From: SIG440 sp045631525 | GTDB lineage: Bacteria > Bacillota > Clostridia > Monoglobales > Monoglobaceae | Direction: 5' to 3' | Assembly (NCBI GenBank): GCA_045631525.1 | Contig: JAZQUY010000020.1 | Coordinates: forward strand, 1-43,448 | Length of the DNA: 43,448 nt | Part shown: positions 40,849 to 43,448 of the stretch, piece after piece | Layout: every line of letters starts with the position of its first letter | Numbering within the stretch: position 1 is the first letter of the stretch | Notes under the pieces: generated by a model | The model's input: only the letters and a program-made list of their open reading frames with translations | Told to the model about the DNA's origin: nothing | Database searches by the model: none | Program-made: the position numbers and the translations under genes

Positions 40849-41682
40849 TTAATAATTAGTTATAAGCACTTCCACGTCAGGAGACTTGTCCTTTTTGTGG
40901 TAGTTGCAATTGCTGTAATCAGCATTTAAGTAATGAACGGTATATTTTTTTAACCATTCTTTTAATATCGGATTTTGATATTTTAAATTGTTTGACAAGG
41001 CAAACTTCACACCTTGAGAGTTGAGTCTGTCCAATTTTTCAAGAAGTGAACGTTCGTCATCTTCTGTCCAACCACCGTTCTCGTTATATGCGGCTACGGA
41101 GTTAAAATACGGTGGGTCTGCATACACAAAGTCGTCTTGTCCAAGATTTGAAAAGTCAAAATCTTTGAACGATTTATCATGGAAAGAACAGTCTTTTGTT
41201 TGCAATGTTTCAACAAACTCTATGAACTTGGCTCTAAGCGAAGGGTTGAAACTGCTTCTATCCTTACCAAAAGTCATATTAAATTGTCCTGCTTTGTTAT
41301 AACGAATCTGGTTATTGAACGCAAAGCATATCAGTGTGTAGAAAGCAATCGGATCAGATGTGTTCTGATTGTAGTAGTCACGAAGTTGAGCAAATCCTTC
41401 TGCGTTTGTTTTGGAAAGATTGAACTTCTCAATTAAGCTATCGATTGCTGTGAGAACTTCTGCAACATCATTTGTATAGAGATGTTTTAAAAGGTTAGTA
41501 ACGTTAGTTTCGATATCGTTATAAACAGCGTGTTTGCTATCAATATTGATACCTACATTGAACCCACCGCCAAATAAATCGACGAAGGTATTTATGTTTT
41601 CAGGGAAAAGTGCAAGCATTTCCTCAAGTAATTTGAATTTTCCGCCCACATAGTTGAGTGGACTTTTTATGTATTTTTTCAT
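40849..41682 (-). CDS. D12-class DNA adenine-N6 methyltransferase (Dam/DpnM-like)
   Basis: A 277-residue class alpha adenine methylase. SPLNYVGGKFKLL is motif X, TFVDLFGGGFNVG motif I (SAM binding), NDIETNVTNLLKHL motif II, and VYADPPYF carries the catalytic DPPY at 189-192. GATC-type specificity is common in this family but cannot be read here. No good ribosome site lies directly before ATG 41682; the only AGGAGG is about 50 bases upstream inside a hairpin (41689-41738), so translation may depend on that structure or on a leader ORF. No endonuclease is adjacent. Confidence 0.93.
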   Translation of the reverse strand: MKKYIKSPLNYVGGKFKLLEEMLALFPENINTFVDLFGGGFNVGINIDSKHAVYNDIETNVTNLLKHLYTNDVAEVLTAIDSLIEKFNLSKTNAEGFAQLRDYYNQNTSDPIAFYTLICFAFNNQIRYNKAGQFNMTFGKDRSSFNPSLRAKFIEFVETLQTKDCSFHDKSFKDFDFSNLGQDDFVYADPPYFNSVAAYNENGGWTEDDERSLLEKLDRLNSQGVKFALSNNLKYQNPILKEWLKKYTVHYLNADYSNCNYHKKDKSPDVEVLITNY

Positions 41683-41688
41683 TATTGT

Positions 41689-41770
41689 TTAGGAGTAAAT
41701 GCGCATTTAAGGACCGGTCAAACCTCATTTCCTCCTAATTATTTATTTTTTTGCCGTATGCATCCGGCAA
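41689..41770 (-). promoter_or_regulatory. Structured leader of the adenine methyltransferase gene
   Basis: Minus strand TTGCCG/CGGCAA hairpin (41751-41756/41765-41770), an A/T-rich spacer, then TTAGGAG (41732-41738) pairing with CTCCTAA (41689-41695). Inside lie the palindromes GACCGGTC (41712-41719) and AAATGCGCATTT (41697-41708). The AGGAGG is thus in a stem. A 34-codon ORF from ATG 41728 would overlap the methylase start. Confidence 0.5.
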
Positions 41771-41778
41771 CATTTTAT

Positions 41779-42432
41779 TTAATTATTTTCAACATTGAAG
41801 TACGTGTTATGAATTAGCTCATAAGCATCTGGGAAAATCTCACTTTCACCAATCAAATGCTCAATATAAGCTGTGCCTATGTTAAAATCAATATATTTTT
41901 CAAGGTTTAGACAAAGTTGTTTGTAACCTTCAAAAGTCTCATTCGGAATGCAGATTTTCTCGTCAATAATATCATCCATAACCAGCATCGCGGATTCTGC
42001 CAAACATAACTGTATGTAAGCCTTAAAATCTGGTGCATATTCTGATTCGGTTAATTGGGCAACATATTCATCAATTATCTCTTGGATGTAAAATTTATAT
42101 TTTTTAGAATGTTTAATAATTTCTTCTAATATAAAGGAAATTAGATCTGAATAATCTTCTTTAATGTTTTTTTCAAAACCACTCCATAGGATTTTGCGTT
42201 CCGTCTGGTTAAAGCCCGAAAATATCAATAATGACAGAAAAAAGCTGTAATCATCATCTAAATGTAAGTGCTTATATATCCAATCCCCAAACGAGCGAAG
42301 AAGTGTTGGTTTAACTGAAAGTCTGCCTCCAGGGATTTTTATATATTGATCAAATGCTTGTTCTATTTTAATTTTGATTTGCTGTTCTTTTGAATTAAGA
42401 TTATTTGTGATTTCTTTGTTGATTCTTTTCAT
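41779..42432 (-). CDS. Unknown protein, copy 2 of a paralogous pair
   Basis: A 217-residue helical protein related to the 37602-38246 product; conserved blocks are SFGDWIYKHLH, FNQTERKILWSGFEKN, and NIGTAYIEHLIGESEIF. Elsewhere the two have diverged widely, so the duplication is old or came by separate transfer. AAGGAGGA is spaced 10 bases from ATG 42432; the frame is open to 42492 within the upstream gene. It overlaps that gene by 32 bases and precedes the adenine methylase. No known domain recognised. Confidence 0.78.
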   Translation of the reverse strand: MKRINKEITNNLNSKEQQIKIKIEQAFDQYIKIPGGRLSVKPTLLRSFGDWIYKHLHLDDDYSFFLSLLIFSGFNQTERKILWSGFEKNIKEDYSDLISFILEEIIKHSKKYKFYIQEIIDEYVAQLTESEYAPDFKAYIQLCLAESAMLVMDDIIDEKICIPNETFEGYKQLCLNLEKYIDFNIGTAYIEHLIGESEIFPDAYELIHNTYFNVENN

Positions 42433-42934
42433 AGAATAATTCCTCCTTAATTCTTTTACCTTTTGTGTTATTTTCGAAGATTCTTCCCACATTTTGCTTA
42501 TTTACATACAAATCTTCAGTATCCAAATGTTGAAGATTATAGTAATTTTCACAATCTTTATCATCAGGAAAATGATTGTACGCATCAGGGATGACCACCC
42601 TGAGTAGTTTTTCGCCGTTATCTGATGTTTCAAACAACTGTAAATCATAGTTTGCTATCACATTGGACACAACTTCTCCTGATTTAAACCTTCTTCCTTT
42701 TTGTACCATTGAACATAATGTGTTCAAAACATATGCAACCTTGGACTCACCAATATGCAGTACAATTTGAAACTCTGGGTGTTTATAAGTTTCTCTCATA
42801 CCATGTGTATGTGCATTGCACAAAAATGGTTTAAAGAGTGGTGCATGCTTCTCTCTACAAACATCACAAATGTAATCCGCTTCATAGTGAATAATCCAAT
42901 TCATTTTAGTTTCTTTTGTTTCTTTTTTGTTCAT
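42401..42934 (-). CDS. DUF4262-like protein
   Basis: A 177-residue protein. CDVCREKH near residue 22 and CNAHTHGMRETYKHPEFQIVLHI, followed by VLNTLCSMVQKGRRFKSGEVV and LLRVVIPDAYNHFPDD, resemble DUF4262 (THGL.E.YGHPE, helix, F..G, and a VxPD block). Function unknown. AAAGGATG is spaced for ATG 42934; the ATG at 42943 overlaps the ribosome site itself. It seems to be the first gene of the methyltransferase operon. Confidence 0.7.
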   Translation of the reverse strand: MNKKETKETKMNWIIHYEADYICDVCREKHAPLFKPFLCNAHTHGMRETYKHPEFQIVLHIGESKVAYVLNTLCSMVQKGRRFKSGEVVSNVIANYDLQLFETSDNGEKLLRVVIPDAYNHFPDDKDCENYYNLQHLDTEDLYVNKQNVGRIFENNTKGKRIKEELFYEKNQQRNHK

Positions 42935-42977
42935 AAAATTCATCCTTTCAAATTAAATTTAAAATCTAAATAGTACA

Positions 42978-43006
42978 TCTATACTTCCTATTTTTTAATG
43001 GTTAAA
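42978..43006 (-). promoter_or_regulatory. Possible promoter of the methyltransferase operon
   Basis: Minus strand TTTAAC (43001-43006), a 17-base spacer and TATAGA (42978-42983), about 45 bases before the DUF4262-like start. The -35 box is weak; best candidate in the gap. Confidence 0.4.
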
Positions 43007-43062
43007 CAGAGTAAAATTAATCAATACTTAGTCATCTTATCCTTTCTGTTTCTGAATTTGGG

Positions 43063-43094
43063 CATAAAAATACCGGCTCTTCATTGGAACCGGT
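43063..43094 (-). terminator. Probable terminator after the right-edge gene
   Basis: Minus strand ACCGG (43090-43094) and CCGGT (43072-43076) form a 5-bp GC-rich stem with a 13-base loop, followed by ATTTTTAT. The 86 bases between it and the 43181 stop hold nothing I can name. Confidence 0.5.
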
Positions 43095-43180
43095 TAATTC
43101 ATAGATTATCCGGTTTGCGTCATTTGACTTTATTTTCATCATTAAATTGCTTTTGTGCTGAAATTTGTAAATGTTTCATA

Positions 43181-43448
43181 TTAGCAACCTGTCTTTCTTT
43201 GTATTTTTAAATTGGGATTATAGATTAGACCTTGTGAATTCCATCTTTTTCTTTCGGCAGATTCATCTTTTAGTGATGTGTATTTGTTTAGTTTGCCACT
43301 ATTGTTATCACCGGCAACCAACACTTCAATTGCAAAACTATTGTTAAGAGAATTTTCGTAATCTGTGATTGTTTCTTCTAAGCGTTCTTGCAATTCCTTG
43401 ATTTCTTTTTTTATTTCTAATACAGTAATATAGTTTTTGGTATCAGTT
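43181..43448 (-). CDS. C-terminal end of an unknown protein, cut by the window edge
   Basis: The frame is open from the right edge to the TAA at 43181, giving 88 residues with no start required inside the window. The first third is charged and helical (LEIKKEIKELQERLEETITDY), probably coiled coil; the rest includes SFAIEVLVAGDNNSGKLNKY and a basic tail ending KIQRKTGC. Family not recognised. An internal TTG could start a 70-residue protein, but the continued open frame makes truncation more likely. Confidence 0.55.
   Translation of the reverse strand, partial: TDTKNYITVLEIKKEIKELQERLEETITDYENSLNNSFAIEVLVAGDNNSGKLNKYTSLKDESAERKRWNSQGLIYNPNLKIQRKTGC

Larger units (their letters stand above)
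34457..43448 (-). mobile_element. Left part of an integrated element (int/xis module plus methyltransferase operon)
   Basis: From the ychF start to the right edge all genes are on the minus strand and accessory in type: tyrosine integrase, excisionase-like gene, several proteins of unknown family, two DNA methyltransferases and a Cys-cluster protein. The integrase is outermost, next to conserved housekeeping genes, which is the usual layout of integrative elements. The junction must lie between the int stop and ychF or very near it; the other end is outside the window. No relaxase, FtsK/TcpA, capsid or terminase gene is visible, so ICE, mobilisable element and phage-like island cannot be told apart. 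Confidence 0.75.

Noticed and set aside
41627..41728. 34-codon leader ORF before the adenine methylase as a definite gene
   Set aside because: AGGAGG is only 2 bases from its ATG, too close for good initiation, and the peptide has no recognisable features; kept only as a possibility in the leader entry.
42998..43210. Plus-strand 70-codon frame near the right edge
   Set aside because: No ribosome site, low-complexity translation, and it covers the terminator and the end of the truncated minus-strand gene.
36571..43448. Complete restriction-modification system
   Set aside because: Two methylases are clear, but none of the neighbours shows a PD-(D/E)xK, HNH, PLD or helicase-type restriction motif that I can see.
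1..43448. CRISPR arrays, insertion sequences or rRNA genes
   Set aside because: No regularly spaced direct repeats, transposase or rRNA sequence were seen in the window.

Overview
The window looks like a chromosome segment of a low-GC, anaerobic, probably spore-forming Firmicute of class Clostridia (gut Oscillospiraceae/Ruminococcaceae type; inferred from gene content, not from a search). Pointers are a V/A-type ATPase operon in the Enterococcus ntp order, BofA and RicT homologues, an IspH-ribosomal protein S1 fusion, dimeric-type GlyRS, YhaO/YhaN, and many strong AGGAGG ribosome sites. TTG or GTG starts, chosen by ribosome-site spacing, are common.

Layout. 1-1000: the N-terminal end of a membrane GGDEF protein (runs off the left edge), a tiny Cro/CI-type regulator whose promoter carries nested palindromes, a GC-rich hairpin-packed stretch (621-840), and a tRNA-Lys(CTT) with its own promoter and terminator. 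1102-9845 (minus strand): nine-gene ATPase operon ntpF-I-K-E-C-G-A-B-D; the rotor subunit keeps the residues that bind Na+ in E. hirae NtpK, and three gene junctions carry hairpins. 10027-15414 (plus strand): YhaO-like nuclease, YhaN-like membrane-anchored ATPase, a TatD-linked type radical SAM protein, a DUF2156 protein and BofA. 15450-22685 (minus strand): smc-ftsY-UPF0182, overlapping end to end. 22897-26169 (minus strand): glyS-holB-ricT behind a leader that can form an H-type pseudoknot. 26412-28055 (plus strand): a short ComEC. 28042-34456 (minus strand): ychF, a small coiled-coil protein, cmk, plsC, ispH-rpsA and murD.

From about 34457 to the right edge the window enters a mobile element, all on the minus strand. 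It begins with a Tn916-like int/xis module next to ychF. Behind it lies a long operon-like run: a zinc-ribbon protein, an acidic protein, another unknown, two paralogous unknown proteins, a YkgJ-type Cys-cluster protein, a solitary circularly permuted C5-cytosine methyltransferase with an inserted zinc ribbon, a D12-class adenine methyltransferase, a DUF4262-like protein and a truncated ORF. No restriction endonuclease, relaxase or conjugation gene is visible, and the far end of the element is outside the window.

The most promising undescribed signals are RNA-level. First, the glyS leader pseudoknot has a stem that matches the usual acceptor stem of Firmicute tRNA-Gly. Second, the methyltransferase operon has long structured gaps, at least two of which place the downstream ribosome site in competing hairpins. 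All structures were found by eye; no folding program, alignment or database search was run.
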